The notes beneath the pieces are model-generated. The model did no database searches. It saw only the letters and a program-made list of their open reading frames with translations, and was not told the DNA's origin. Source: Cylicocyclus nassatus (taxonomy: Eukaryota > Nematoda > Chromadorea > Rhabditida > Strongylidae). Taken from it: DNA of 64,000 nt. The translations under genes and the position numbers were made by a program. This document shows, in pieces, positions 11,263-21,714 of the stretch. Numbering within the stretch: the first letter of the stretch is position 1; every line of letters starts with the position of its first letter. Where the stretch lies: positions 4,210,359 to 4,274,358 of the forward strand of contig CATQJL010000223.1 of assembly GCA_958299035.1 (NCBI GenBank). Direction: 5' to 3'.

Positions 11263-11470
11263 GTAATATAATAAATCTGAAATAGTGTAATTTCTATTGC
11301 TAGATTTTGGTTTATATTATCGGTGTAATATACTCTCTTGAAACCATTATATTTAAATATTTTTTGTTTGCATTTTCGAAGCATAATTTGAGAAGTTCTT
11401 TGAGACTGTTTTCTATTATGTTATGTGATAGGCTAGTGAACATATGTGTAAAATTAGCTTAGTATAATTG

Positions 11471-12175
11471 CATGTTATTTATGTTGATGTTAGGTAGTTT
11501 ATGACTGATATTAGTATTGTCAATTGACCAATAATTACATGAAGTTTTTTTTTATATTTTATTGCTTGTATATAGTTTTTGAAACGTGTCTTTATGTGTT
11601 GAAATATATATTGTAATTTTAGAGCTAGGGGTTTAATGATAGTTTTAATAACAGATCATAAGTTTTCTTTCGGGTTCCTTCATACTACGCCGCGCACGCC
11701 GCGTACGCGGCGTAGTATGAAGGAACCCTTCCATCTGACGACGACATCCTGCAGACTCAAATTCTTGATTAGGAGCCAAGCTATTACCTTTATGTTCAAT
11801 AGATTGATGGACTTTACAAGTTATCCTATAGTCATTTGCAGAAAGTTTGACCTACGGAAGTATGAAGCCAAAATCTAAGGTCTAAATATATTCCACTGCT
11901 GCAGGCGTACGAGCAGCAATATATTAAAAACGTGAAAATATTGGTCTAACAGACTTGTGACTCGGGATACTAGCATGCTTTCAAGCATTGTCAGACATTA
12001 CAATACTGGAAAGTAAAAGAGCCATTCCTAATTCCTCTCCTCCACAACCCTCAAAGCAGCGTCTATCCTCTTCCCCCCCCCCCCCCATTGCGCTTCCAAA
12101 AAGTGTGTTGCGAAAATTTAGGTAAATGATTTACTTGAGTTACAAAACCATGCAGAATCTTGTTTCTTGCAAATA
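11471..12175. other. Non-coding arm sequence
   Basis: AT-rich, no gene. Contains the palindrome at 11,672-11,728 and a C-homopolymer at about 12,074-12,087. Confidence 0.5.
11672..11728. repeat. 57-bp near-perfect palindrome present only in the left arm
   Basis: GGGTTCCTTCATACTACGCC returns inverted with a GC-rich centre. The right arm has the uninterrupted flanks (near 23,110), so this is a precise small insertion with a possible TTC target duplication. Confidence 0.85.
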
Positions 12176-12332
12176 TTAAGTGTCCCAAAAGTTCTTGCTT
12201 CGCATTTTCAAAGAATCCCTTGAAGAGCTTGAATCGTGCTTTCATGTGGGGTCCTCTTCAAAGGAATCCATTGTGATGCGAAGAAGTTATGTTTTATTAA
12301 AAACGCGGCGCAAGAACTTTGGGAAAACCTAA
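12176..12332 (+). mobile_element. Short mariner-like MITE (left arm)
   Basis: 157 bp with mariner-type ends (TTAAGTGTCCCAAAAGTTCT and an inverted TTAGGTTTTCCCAAAGTTCT) flanked by TA. Mirrored at 22,511-22,668. No coding capacity. Confidence 0.8.
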
Positions 12333-12782
12333 TATTTAGAATCTTGATAAACAGATAACAGCAAATCAATTTTGTGAAACCAAAAGACAATACAGTGCGT
12401 ACGATGCTTTTCCCCCTCAAATTTCTCGAGCCACTTCCTCCCATCCCCTGCTTTCAACTCTTGACCCGATCGAGCGTACTAGGTAAGTCGATTTTCAGGA
12501 TTAGCGTCGATTTACCCCGAGTAAGCAACAAAATTTGTAGAAGATTGTTGAGCCACTGCCTCAAACTGAACACTGTTATAGATCCACTTGATTGATTCTC
12601 AGATGTTGTGATGCAATCGCGCCTTCAAATTTCAAGTACTGATCATGAAAATTCTTCTGAGCAGTAGATTGGACATAAGCCTAAATCTCACTATTTCTTC
12701 TTCTTATTCCTTGATAATTAAGGTTAAGGACGCACTTATAGACTTACGTAATGGTTGATGTTGAAGGACATGCTCTAACATC
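12333..12782. other. Non-coding arm sequence with deletion junction
   Basis: Near 12,595-12,605 the left arm lacks about 425 bp present in the right arm (21,819-22,244). Short ATTC microhomology at the edges suggests a deletion. No gene seen. Confidence 0.55.
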
Positions 12783-12850
12783 ACCGAGGACTGTCACAGC
12801 TTTTACATTCCAAGGCTTGAATTTTGAAAACGTGTACAATAATGAAGTCG
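12783..12850 (-). pseudogene. Possible Ly6 first-exon relic (left arm)
   Basis: The minus strand reads FIIVHVFKIQALECKSCDSP followed by a GTGATG donor-like site. A hydrophobic stretch ending in ALEC and a CxxC is how Ly6/three-finger mature proteins often begin, and the neighbouring gene starts QALECYYG. No other exons were found. Weak call. Confidence 0.25.
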
Positions 12851-13035
12851 TGTGCATAGTTAGAAAAAATAGCTGCATTGGGCATTCCGCAATCCACCAC
12901 AATCGCAAGCTCGTCCGCGCGTGTTAGAATAGCTTGCGCGTTACGGTTTAAGGGCAGTTTCCTAGGCAAGGGCAGCGTGCTGTGCGTTCGGACCTGCTCT
13001 TTTCTCATGTTTGGGGTGCAAGCACACTCCCATGT

Positions 13036-13566
13036 CAAAATTTCGGGATGTTCGGTTTTGGCGAGCTGCTGCCTTCAAAGCCTCCTCTATTGGAGTACTT
13101 GAAGCTAAGGAAAAGACTCAGTCGGAAGAGATTTATCAACGATCAAATCCAGAGAGGTTCCCATAGGTACCACGTCATCTCGCTGTCTTTCGTACCTTTG
13201 AACGTGTTAACCTCGGGCACTTCCGTTGAAATCTCAGGATAAACGTGTCAAAAAGAGCGAAAGGCAGCGTCGCACCACGTACGCACGCTGGTTCACATGG
13301 GAACCTCTGTGGGGTGCAGACGGTACATCGTTCAACGAGCGACATCAGTAAAACACGTCATTGTAAGAGGTTATGATTTGTAACAGTAAGAAGATGTAGT
13401 GGTCGTGATTTTGTTGCATAGTTGTGCGGTATCTTATAGTTCTTAGAAGGCTTACACTTGTCTGCTGTCTCTGCAGTTGCTAACATTGACTCCATCACTA
13501 AAAGATAAACTCTGTGTTCAATTTTCTTTCAGTATAGCTTACATTCCTGTTTTGCGCAGGGTTAAC
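13036..13566. other. Left-arm-only segment 3' of the Ly6 gene
   Basis: About 530 bp absent from the right arm, where the flanks join near 21,370. Contains AAAGGCAGCGTCGCACC, resembling the GGCAGCGTC terminus seen elsewhere. No gene seen. Confidence 0.5.
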
Positions 13567-13712
13567 TCTAGATACATTTTGGCACACAGGTAAGTGTGAT
13601 GCTAAGCTTGTCATTTCTAGGTGTACGTTTGTGAAATGCTTCTAAAAAACTTGCGATTACCCAGATTGTATAGATTGATCAATCTGTTCTTGAAAAATAC
13701 ATTGCAAACAAA

Positions 13713-13718
13713 TTTATT
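13713..13718 (-). terminator. Poly(A) signal AATAAA of the left Ly6 gene
   Basis: AATAAA on the minus strand about 65 nt after the stop codon, conserved in the right-arm gene. Confidence 0.7.
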
Positions 13719-13782
13719 CTGCCCAAAATAAAAGCCCAAAATTTGGAGATTACTGGTACAATTATTGTAGATATCTCTATTG

Positions 13783-16483
13783 TTAAGCATTGCAAAGATT
13801 AGAAGCACAGCAGCATATCGAGAGATTGCCGTTTCTACTGCAGCCGCCTTTTCCCTAAAAAAAATTACAAGTGCGAGCTGGGTCTCTGTTCTTGGACGTC
13901 AAGGAAGGAAGTGACTGAAATCACACGTTCAAACAATGTAATGCTTACCTTGCATAAATTGAAACCATCACATCCAAGGTATATGTTTTTGTCATAGTCA
14001 GGCTTCATTCTAAATATGCGACGTCAATCACAAGTGCTTTATGTGAAAGTTTGGTGAATCATACGTGTAGCAATATTTCACTGTGGGTGCGCACTTCTGT
14101 CTTGTCATTGAGTACGATGTAATTCCTGTAATTTGAAAGTGGAGAAAAAATGTAATACGGGCATATCCCAAAGTATGTTCCCACCCTTTGATCGCTCATA
14201 TTTCCTTTCCACAGAAGTCTTTTGCCTACCTCCTCCACATACCACCTTGTAAAGCTGACTTTAGCTTGGATTTGCATGTGAAAGGGTTCATCGATCGCTC
14301 ATCACTGTAGGATTACGGAGAGAACTTTGAAGAGGGTTTGGGCCTTGGAGGGTCATATCTTGCCTCTCAAAGAGAAGGAAACTACCTAAAAACTCTTGCA
14401 CTAGTCTAAGTTGCTCGTTCCGTTAAGAAGTTATGTCAGGTAAGCAGTAATAGCCGTTTTTTCGATGTGTTTAAACTGTCTAGAAAAAGTTTCACAATCC
14501 TGTACAAAGTTGCATATCAAACTCAGCGTCGATGAAACACCTCGAAACCTTTTAGTTTTTTTTCCGTAAAATTTTGCAAGCCGGCAGCTTTTGCACAGTG
14601 ACGCCTTATGCCAGTAGTTCTTTTCGTAATTTTACAGTAATGAACAGCGATTGATAGGCCGCTCCCTGCTGCAAGTCTAGATTTGAGCTGGCTCTACAGA
14701 ATGATACATGAAGAAAGGCAAAGAACTTTTAGCAAAATTTTGAATAACTTGTATAATATTAGGTTAAGAAGAATATTCCTTTCTTTGGGGTTTCTGGTTC
14801 TGATATTTCCTAAGAAATGGAGCATTTGAAAGCCAAGTTGTGAGGGTACACAATTGGTAGTACACATTTGTATATATAGGAGGAACCCAGTACTGCTAAA
14901 CGTGGAATTCTTCCGCGTTTCATTTTGCTTTCATGAGTATAGCGAGTGAGATAAGGGCGTATACGTCTACTACATGCAAAAGCAAGTAGAAGCTTGTAGA
15001 ATAAGGAGCAAAGATCCGATTTGCAACGTTATGAATTACTTGATGGATTAAATTCAAACCTTGTTAGATCACGTCGCACGATGGTGCTCAACGGTTGTCT
15101 TTCAAAGCTTGTTGTGCCTTATCGAATAGCGCCCCTCACACATTCTTCAGTGTTCGTTCTGTTGCTCTGGCATAAAAAACGACATCCTTTTCTTTCTACC
15201 CTTACAATCTGTCGACCTCCAAGGGCAGTGCTTCATCAAAATTCAAGTACTTGATTACGGGAAATCTGCCATGTCCGATTTATTTGGGTCTTGAAAGCGT
15301 CACTTACAAAGGAAAAGTACGACAAGATCTGATAAATTGGAAAGAATTGTATATCATTAGGCGTGTCTGCAAATGCTGATCCAAATCTGCCTCCTTTTTC
15401 TGCGAACAACTTTCTGAGAAGTTAAGGTTATTTCACTCAAATTTAAACCTCAAGTGGCGTAAGATCAGTGTGTACAAAAACATCCATGCGGATTTTTATT
15501 GACTGTGATCCTTCCTTGTAGTCAGTGTAGATACAAAATTAATTACACACTTGCAGGCGTTTTGGACAGGTTTCCGCTACTTTTATGCCACTTAAGACTT
15601 GACAATTTTAAGCTTTCGAAAGCTAATGCTTCTTTCGGAAAGTTGCTCCGTTGGAAAGAAAAGCAGATTTGGACTCAGCGTTTGAAGGCGCGTCTGGTGG
15701 CATGTATCTTCCTTTGGGGCAGATCAGTTGTCATTTTCTAGTTAGACTGCATTTAAATAGGTTTAGACTCCAATTTCAATTTTCAATTTTCTATATGTCT
15801 TTTCAGAGAAACGCCTCCTTGCCGACATGATTGTAACTGCGACGGAGCAGATAACTCATTGTACACTTGCGGAGGATTCAAAAGGCAGTCTTGAAGGCAG
15901 TGTCCTAGCAGATTCGCACCCTGGGCTAGCTGTGGTAAGGTTTTTTTTACCCCACTAATCTCTACTCCTAGTCCGGCTGATTGATGTCTCTCGGATGGCT
16001 TCGCTTACCTGTTCGACGGGGAACCCTATGACTCTTCCGTATTGTGCATGTGCTATCCAAAGCAAAAACTACAGGCGGCAGGGTCTTCGTGCCAGAGTCT
16101 CCCAAATTTCGTTGAAACTCTCGTGTGACCTGACTTTTGGAAAGTGGGTAAACGCTCCAAAACCGTCCTTTCACCAGGTTTAAAGCTCAAATTCAGATTC
16201 TACGTGTCAAGAAGCCCTTAAACATGCAGAAATGTGGAAGTGCAAAATTTGTCGGGGCACTGCCTCCAACGAATATGGTGCGAGCTTGTACCAAAATATG
16301 GTTGTACAGGATCTTCATTTCTTTAAAATCGCAAAAATCTTAAGACTCAAAGACACGGCCTGCAAGCTGGTTTGTTCGAGTGGGCTTACAATTTGACACA
16401 ACAGACTCACCGTAGTAACATTCGAGCGCTTGCGTGCGGGCAATGATAGCCACAAGGAGAACAACGGGCACATACGAAAACAT
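13783..16483 (-). CDS. Secreted Ly6/three-finger domain protein, left copy
   Basis: Four exons on the minus strand: 16,483-16,411, 14,125-14,065, 14,009-13,949 and 13,854-13,783 (73+61+61+72 nt), giving 88 residues. All introns have GT..AG ends and phases fit (1, 2, 0); introns are about 2.3 kb, 55 nt and 94 nt. Residues 1-19 (MFSYVPVVLLVAIIARTQA) form a signal peptide. The mature chain has ten cysteines (22, 36, 43, 58, 64, 70, 79, 80, 81, 86), with LECYYG at its start, CAPTVKYC, YLGCDGFNLCK and the C-terminal CCCASNLCNA, matching the Ly6/uPAR three-finger fold of secreted nematode proteins. There is no GPI-anchor tail, so it is probably released outside the cell. Start chosen because a TATA box lies 35 nt upstream. 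Target unknown. The exons differ strongly from the right-arm twin. Confidence 0.85.
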
Positions 16484-16518
16484 CTGATGAATATAAAGCT
16501 AGATTCTAATTTGAGGGG

Positions 16519-16525
16519 TTTTATA
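16519..16525 (-). promoter_or_regulatory. TATA box of the left Ly6 gene
   Basis: TATAAAA on the minus strand, 35 nt before the ATG. Between it and the ATG lies TTCATCAG, which could serve as a trans-splice acceptor. Confidence 0.6.
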
Positions 16526-17019
16526 CTGGTTGATGATTCATTGTATTCTTGTCAAAGCGCTATCTATAAGTCCCACACTTTTTAACCTCGTTTGAGTAGC
16601 TGAGGAACCGCTGTCACAATGTCGTATCATGACAGTTCTTTTTTTTTCGGGCTAATTCTATCGAGAATTTTGAAACTAATGTGGCGTTAAATCTGGTACA
16701 AGAAACTTTACGGCTTGCTAAGCTTGTCTTCAGTAATATTACAGAACAAATTCTCTAGCACTTATCAATGACACTATGACCTGCTTGGTCACAGTATGGC
16801 GCAAGATAGACCACACTTTGAGATAACATCAGAGTTTTGTAGTTAGTCAGGTATGGCCATTGTGAACTGCAGAAAAGAAAATGCCGCATTTGGACAAGTT
16901 ATCGCAAATCTCGCAAGTGTTTTTAATTATAGTGTTCTTAATTCTGTGCGTTGGTAATCCAACATGTGCTTATTCTTGCAAGAGGCAAGTAAAAATTTTA
17001 GGAAAATGCAAAACTGCGG

Positions 17020-17087
17020 GGCGACAGCAAGACTCGAACCCTGCTCACTCTGTAAACCGCAGGCACTCACCACTACACCACGCCGCC
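17020..17087 (-). tRNA. tRNA-like sequence, probably tRNA-derived repeat or pseudogene
   Basis: On the minus strand a 7-bp acceptor stem pairs (GGCGGCG with TGTCGCC, two G-U). An A-box-like TGGTGTAGTGGTGAG and B-box-like GGTTCGAGTCT are present. Only 68 nt long, with a poor anticodon stem and no safe anticodon, so a working tRNA is unlikely. Confidence 0.4.
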
Positions 17088-17339
17088 ACAACGGAAATGC
17101 CTTGCCGCGCCCTGATAAAGGGAAGGCCGCTTTTGGGGAGAACGAAGGCTCATAACTCCTTTGCAGAAAAGCTCCGCAAATAGCGAAAGCAGTTTTGAGA
17201 TCAGCATTCAAAGAGCTGTCTATCCATATGCATCATTTTTCATATGGCCGCTTTCAAAGTGTCTTCCCTGTCAGACCACCAGGTCAAATTGGAGAACGCT
17301 TAAAACTTCAAAATATTGGTTACGCTTGAATAACTCGCA

Positions 17340-18000
17340 AAATCTGATTTAAAACAGAGACAGAAATAGTGAAATTGAGAATTATGTCCAATCTCTGCTC
17401 ACGGAAAATTTTCACGAAAATTAGTCCAATTAACAATTTAAGAGTTTTCTCAAAACCGCTTTATCATTTAAGCAATATAGTAAATCAGGCTCAGCACTTC
17501 CTAAATATCAAACATCGAGTTTTGTAGGATTTGGTGATTTTGGAGCTCGTCAGTCGATATCAGCAAATTAAAGTTTGTAAGAGCGTTCTTCACCTCACTT
17601 ATCAAGAAAGCTCAGAAGTTTCCAAGACTTTTGCGTGGCATGTATAGAAACTCGCAAACTCAAACCAGCTGTTCGTCGAAGCAGATTGACTAAATGCTTT
17701 TGAGAGGGAATAAATCCAGGTCATGTTTATCTCTCGAATAATCTTAAAGAGTCGAAGAATGCAAGAAATGCAGTGGCAGCTGAAAAAAGCAAATGGATTT
17801 ATATTAGTGTCCACTCCAGTCTGAGGGCTTCTTTGAAAATTTCGCTTTTTTACCGTTTTGAATCAACGAGATTGGAGGCTGTTAGGAAAATTAATGGTAT
17901 GCTTGCATGTATAAAACGCAGCAAAACTTCAAACAGATTCCCTTAAAAAGGCAAGTCATGACGATATCGAGAGTGGATTATAATAGTGTTTAGCACTATA
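17340..18000 (+). repeat. Diverged direct repeat, spacer copy
   Basis: Alignable with 21,715-22,290: shared blocks TTATGTCCAAT, CAGCACTTCCTAAA, CATCGAGTTTT, GAGCGTTCTTCACCTCA and ATAATAGTGTTTAG in the same order and strand. More diverged than the palindrome arms, so older. Confidence 0.8.
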
Positions 18001-18108
18001 TGGTTCCTCAAAGCTTACACCTTCTAGAAAGTAAATGTGAGGTAAACGATGGTACAGTACTCTTTTCATCAAACGCCGCTGTTCTGCAGTCCACAATGGC
18101 CATACCGG

Positions 18109-18217
18109 ACTACTTAGACAATCACAGGCTCTCAGCCGGCAGCCACAAAGCCACCGCGCTCTTGGTGGGTTTCCGCGGTGGCTTTGTGGCTGCCGGCTGA
18201 GAGCCTGTGATTGTCTG
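18109..18217. repeat. Foldback insertion in the right arm only
   Basis: Two about 45-nt inverted arms (AGACAATCACAGGCTCTCAG..., ...GTGGCTTTGTGGCTGCCGGC) around a short loop. The left arm is uninterrupted here. It sits about 320 bp upstream of the right Ly6 TATA box. Confidence 0.85.
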
Positions 18218-18538
18218 AGTAACTACAAAACTCTGATGTTATCTCAAAGTGTGGTCTATCTTGCGCCATACTGTGACCAAGCAGGTCATAGTGTCTTTGA
18301 TAAGTGCTAGAGAATTTGTTCTGTAATATTACTGAAGACAAGCTTAGCAAGCCGTAAAGTTTCTTGTACCAGATTTAACGCTACATTAGTTTCAAAATTC
18401 TCGATAGAATCGCCCGAAAAAAAAAGAACTGTCATGATACGACATTGTGACAGCGGTTCCTCAGCTACTTAAACGAGGTTAAAAAGTGTGGGACTTATAA
18501 ATAGCGCTTTGACAAGAATACAATGAATCATCAATCAG

Positions 18539-18545
18539 TATAAAA
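18539..18545 (+). promoter_or_regulatory. TATA box of the right Ly6 gene
   Basis: TATAAAA 35 nt before the ATG at 18,581. The surrounding upstream region is the mirror of the left gene's. Confidence 0.6.
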
Positions 18546-18580
18546 CCCCTCAAATTAGAATCTAGCTTTATATTCATCAG

Positions 18581-21166
18581 ATGTTTTCGTTTGTGCCCGT
18601 TGTTCTCCTTGTGGCTATCATTGCCCGCACGCAAGCGCTCGAATGTTACTACGGTGAGTCTGTTGTGTCAAACTGTAAGCCCACTCGAACAAACCAGCTT
18701 GCAGGCCGTGTCCTTGAGTCTTAAGATTTTTGCGATTTCAAAGAAATGAAGACCCTGTATAACCATATTTTGGTACAAGCTCGCACCATATTCGTTGGGG
18801 GCAGTGCCCCGACAAATTTTGCACTTCCACATTTCTGCATGTTTAAGGGCTTCTTGACACGTAGAATCTGAATTTGAGCTTTAAACCTGGTGAAAGGACG
18901 GTTTTGGAGCGTTTACCCACTTTCCAAAACTCAGGTCACACGAGAGTTTCAACGAAATTTGGGAGACTCTGGCACGAAGACCCTGTCGCTGTAGTTTTTG
19001 CTTTGGATTAGGGTTCCGCGTCGAACAGGTAAGCGAAGCCATCCGAGCGACATCAATCAGCCAAACTAGGAGTAGAGATTAGTGGGGTAAAAAAAACCTT
19101 ACCACAGCTAGCCCAGGGTGCGAATCTGCTAGGACACTGCCTTCAAGACTGCCTTTTGAATCCTCCGCAAGTGTACAATGAGTTATCTGCTCCGTCGCAG
19201 GTACAATCATGTCGGCAAGGAGGCGTTTCTCTGAAAAGACATATAGAAAATTGAAAATTGAAATTGGAGTCTAAACCTATTTAAATGCAGTCTAACTAGA
19301 AAATGACAACTGATCTGCCCCAAAGGAAGATACATGCCACCAGACGCGCCTTCAAACGCTGAGTCCAAATCTGCTTTTCTTTCCAATGGAGCAACTTTCC
19401 GAAAGAAGCATTAGCTTTCGAAAGCTTAAAATTGTCAAGTCTTAAGTGTCATAAAGTAGCGCAAACCTGTCCAAAAACGCATGCAAGTGTGTAATTAATT
19501 TACTACAAGGAAGGATCACAGTCAATAAAAATCCGCATGGATGTTTTTGTACACACTGATTTTACGCCACTTGAGGTTTAAATTTGAGTGAAATAATCTT
19601 AATTTTTCAGAAAGTTGTCGCAGAAAAAGGAGGTAGATTTGGAGTCAGCATTTGCAGATACGCCTAATAATATACAATTCTTTCCAATTTATCAAATCTT
19701 GTCGTGCTTTTCCTTTGTAAGTGACGCTTTCAAGACCCAAATAAATCGGACATGGCAGATTTCCCGTAATCAAGTACTTGAACTTTGATGAAGCACTGCC
19801 TTTGGAGGTCGACAGATTGTAAGGGTAGAAAGAAAAGGATGTCGTTTTTTATGCCAGAGCAACAGAACGAACACTAAAGAATGTGTGAGGGGCGCTATTC
19901 GATAGGGCAAAACGAGCTTTGAAAGACAACCGTTGAGCATCATCGTGCGACGTGATCTAACAAGGTTTGGATTTAATCCATCAAGTAATTTATAATGTTG
20001 CAAATCGGATCTTTGCTCCTTATTCTACAAGCTTCTATTTGCTATCGCATGTAGTAGACGTATACGCCCTTATCTCACTCGCTATACTTATGAAAGGAAA
20101 ATGAAATGCGGAAGAATTCCACGTTTAGCAGTACTGGGTTCCTCCCGTATATACAATTATACAAGTTATTCAAAATTTTGCTAGAAGGTCTTTGCCTTCT
20201 TCATATATCATTCTGTAGAGCCAGCTCAAATTTAGATTTGCAGCAGGGAGCGGCCTATCGATCGCTGTTCATTACTGTAGAATTACGAAAAGAACTACCG
20301 GCATAAGGCGTCGCTGTGCAAAAGCTGCCGGTTTGCAAAATTTCACGAAAAAAACTGAAAGGTTTCGAGGTGTTTCATCGACGCTGAGTTTAATATTCAA
20401 CTTTGTACAGGATTGTGAAACTTTTTCTAGACAGTTCAAACACATCGAAAAAACGGCTATTACTGCTTACCTGACATAACTTCTTAACGGAACGAGCAAC
20501 TTAGACTAGTGCAAGAGTTTTTAGGTAGTTATCTTCTCTTTGAGAGGCAAGATATGACCCTCCAAGGCCCAAACCCTCTTCAAAGTTCTCTCCGTAATCC
20601 TACAGTGATGAGCGATCGATGAACCCTTTCACACGCAAATCCAAGCTAAAGTCAGCTTTACAGGTGGTATATGGGGGAGGTAGGCAAAAGACTTCTGTGG
20701 AAAAGAAATATGAGCGATCAAACGGTGGGACATACTTTTGGGATATCCCCGTATTATGTCTCTCATTTTTCCTCCACTTGCAAATTACAGGGACTAGACC
20801 GCGTCCAATGATAAAGATGTGCGCACCCACAGTGGAATATTGTTACATGTATGATTCATCAAACTTTCACATAAAGCACCTGTAATTGACGTTGCATATT
20901 TAGAGAGAAGGCAGACTATGACAAATACATATACCTTGGATGTGATGATTATTCCCAAATATGCAAGGTAAGCATTACATTGTTGAACGTGTGATTTCAG
21001 TCACTTCCTTCCTTGACGTCCAAGAACTTCATTCGCTATTCGTGGGTTGCTCGATAGAAAAGAGAGACCCAGCTCGTACTTGGAAATTTTTTAGGGAAAA
21101 GGCGGCTGCAGGAGAAACGGCAATCGCTCGATATGCTGCTGTGCTTCTAATCTTTGCAATGCTTAA
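18581..21166 (+). CDS. Secreted Ly6/three-finger domain protein, right copy
   Basis: Four exons: 18,581-18,653, 20,791-20,848, 20,904-20,967 and 21,095-21,166 (73+58+64+72 nt), 88 residues, GT..AG introns of about 2.1 kb, 55 nt and 127 nt. Signal peptide MFSFVPVVLLVAIIARTQA, then LECYYG. Ten cysteines in Ly6 order, with CAPTVEYC, YLGCDDYSQICK and CCCASNLCNA. It diverges head-to-head from its left-arm twin. Exon 2 is one codon shorter and exon 3 one codon longer, so total length is unchanged. In exon 2 the residues before CAPTV are almost entirely replaced (TRPRPMIKM against ITSYSMTRQK). Exon 4 has two differences, both to Arg. I infer a functional, rapidly evolving secreted protein, possibly acting at a host or receptor interface. 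Partner unknown. Confidence 0.85.
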
Positions 21167-21231
21167 CAATAGAGATATCTACAATAAGCTATACCAGTAA
21201 TCTCCAAATTTTGGGCTTTTATTTTGGGCAG

Positions 21232-21237
21232 AATAAA
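21232..21237 (+). terminator. Poly(A) signal AATAAA of the right Ly6 gene
   Basis: About 65 nt after the stop codon, mirrored in the left gene. Confidence 0.7.
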
Positions 21238-21559
21238 TTTGTTTGCAATGTATTTTAAAGAACAGATTGATCAATCTATTCAAATCTGGGTCATCGCAAG
21301 TTTTTTTAGAAGCATTTCACAAACGTACACTTAGAAATGACAGCTTAGCACCCACACTTACCTGTGCACCAAAATGTTCTTGTGTGTGCTGTGTGCTTGC
21401 ACCCCAAACATGAGAAAAGAGCAGGTCCGAACGCACAGCACGCTGCCCTTGCCTAGGAAACTGCCCCTAAACCGTAACGCGCAAGCTATTCTAACACGCG
21501 CGGACAGCTTGCGATTGCGGTGGATTGCGGAATGCCCAATGCAGCTATTTTTTCTAACT

Positions 21560-21633
21560 ATGCACACGACTTCATTATTGTACACGTTTTCAAAATTCAA
21601 GCCTTGGAATGTAAAAGCTGTGACAGTCCTCCG
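21560..21633 (+). pseudogene. Possible Ly6 first-exon relic (right arm)
   Basis: Mirror of 12,783-12,850. The frame ending ...IQALECKSCDSP is retained, followed by GTGATG. Upstream in the same frame there is no clean initiator. Another frame reads KPWNVKAVTVLRDVRACPS up to a GTAAGT donor. Neither could be assembled into a gene. Confidence 0.25.
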
Positions 21634-21714
21634 TGATGTTAGAGCTTGTCCTTCAACATCAACCATTACGTAAGTCTATAAGTGCGTCCTTAACCTTAAT
21701 TATCAAGGAACAAG

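Larger units (their letters stand above)
9490..11470 (-). pseudogene. YMDD-type reverse transcriptase remnant, broken by two insertions (left arm)
   Basis: Minus-strand fragments in correct order form one reverse transcriptase: GFKRVYYTDNINQNLAIEI (about 11,270-11,400); GVPQVGNFSPLLADLTLSWY and FAFCYMDDLLIIHN (about 10,560-10,740); then, beyond a mariner-like MITE, CNYLDLNITIVNNRIMTKLY (about 9,520-9,610). The YMDD box and the LDL...TKLYNKTD segment resemble Penelope-related reverse transcriptases, but no GIY-YIG domain is seen. The upstream motif FTSLPHNIIENN is clear only in the right-arm copy. The insertions at 9,657-10,551 and about 10,900-11,262 occur in both arms, so the gene was dead before the palindrome formed. 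Confidence 0.68.
690..16871 (+). repeat. Left arm of giant palindrome
   Basis: The arm is collinear, in reverse complement, with about 18,086-36,235. Anchor pairs: LINE RT (about 735-955 with 35,990-36,200), RTE endonuclease (4,933-5,732 with 33,039-33,838), mariner-like MITE (9,657-10,551 with 25,411-26,292), Ly6 exons 1 to 4, and the sequence just inside 16,871. Left-only segments: 1,085-2,835, 11,672-11,728, about 13,036-13,566 and about 14,757-14,872. Divergence is a few percent by eye. Confidence 0.93.
16872..18085. other. Palindrome spacer between the divergent Ly6 genes
   Basis: About 1.2 kb without an inverted partner. Contains a tRNA-like sequence (17,020-17,087) and a 660-bp block homologous in direct orientation to sequence 3' of the right Ly6 gene. 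No gene seen. Confidence 0.8.

Noticed and set aside
15808..15894. Cys-rich plus-strand frame (CRHDCNCDGADNSLYTCGGF) after a TTTTCAG acceptor
   Set aside because: Antisense inside intron 1 of the left Ly6 gene. No upstream exon with donor could be found, and one Asn/Thr difference between arms is not enough to support selection.
17020..17087. Functional tRNA gene
   Set aside because: Short, with a poor anticodon arm. The boxes alone fit a tRNA-derived repeat better.
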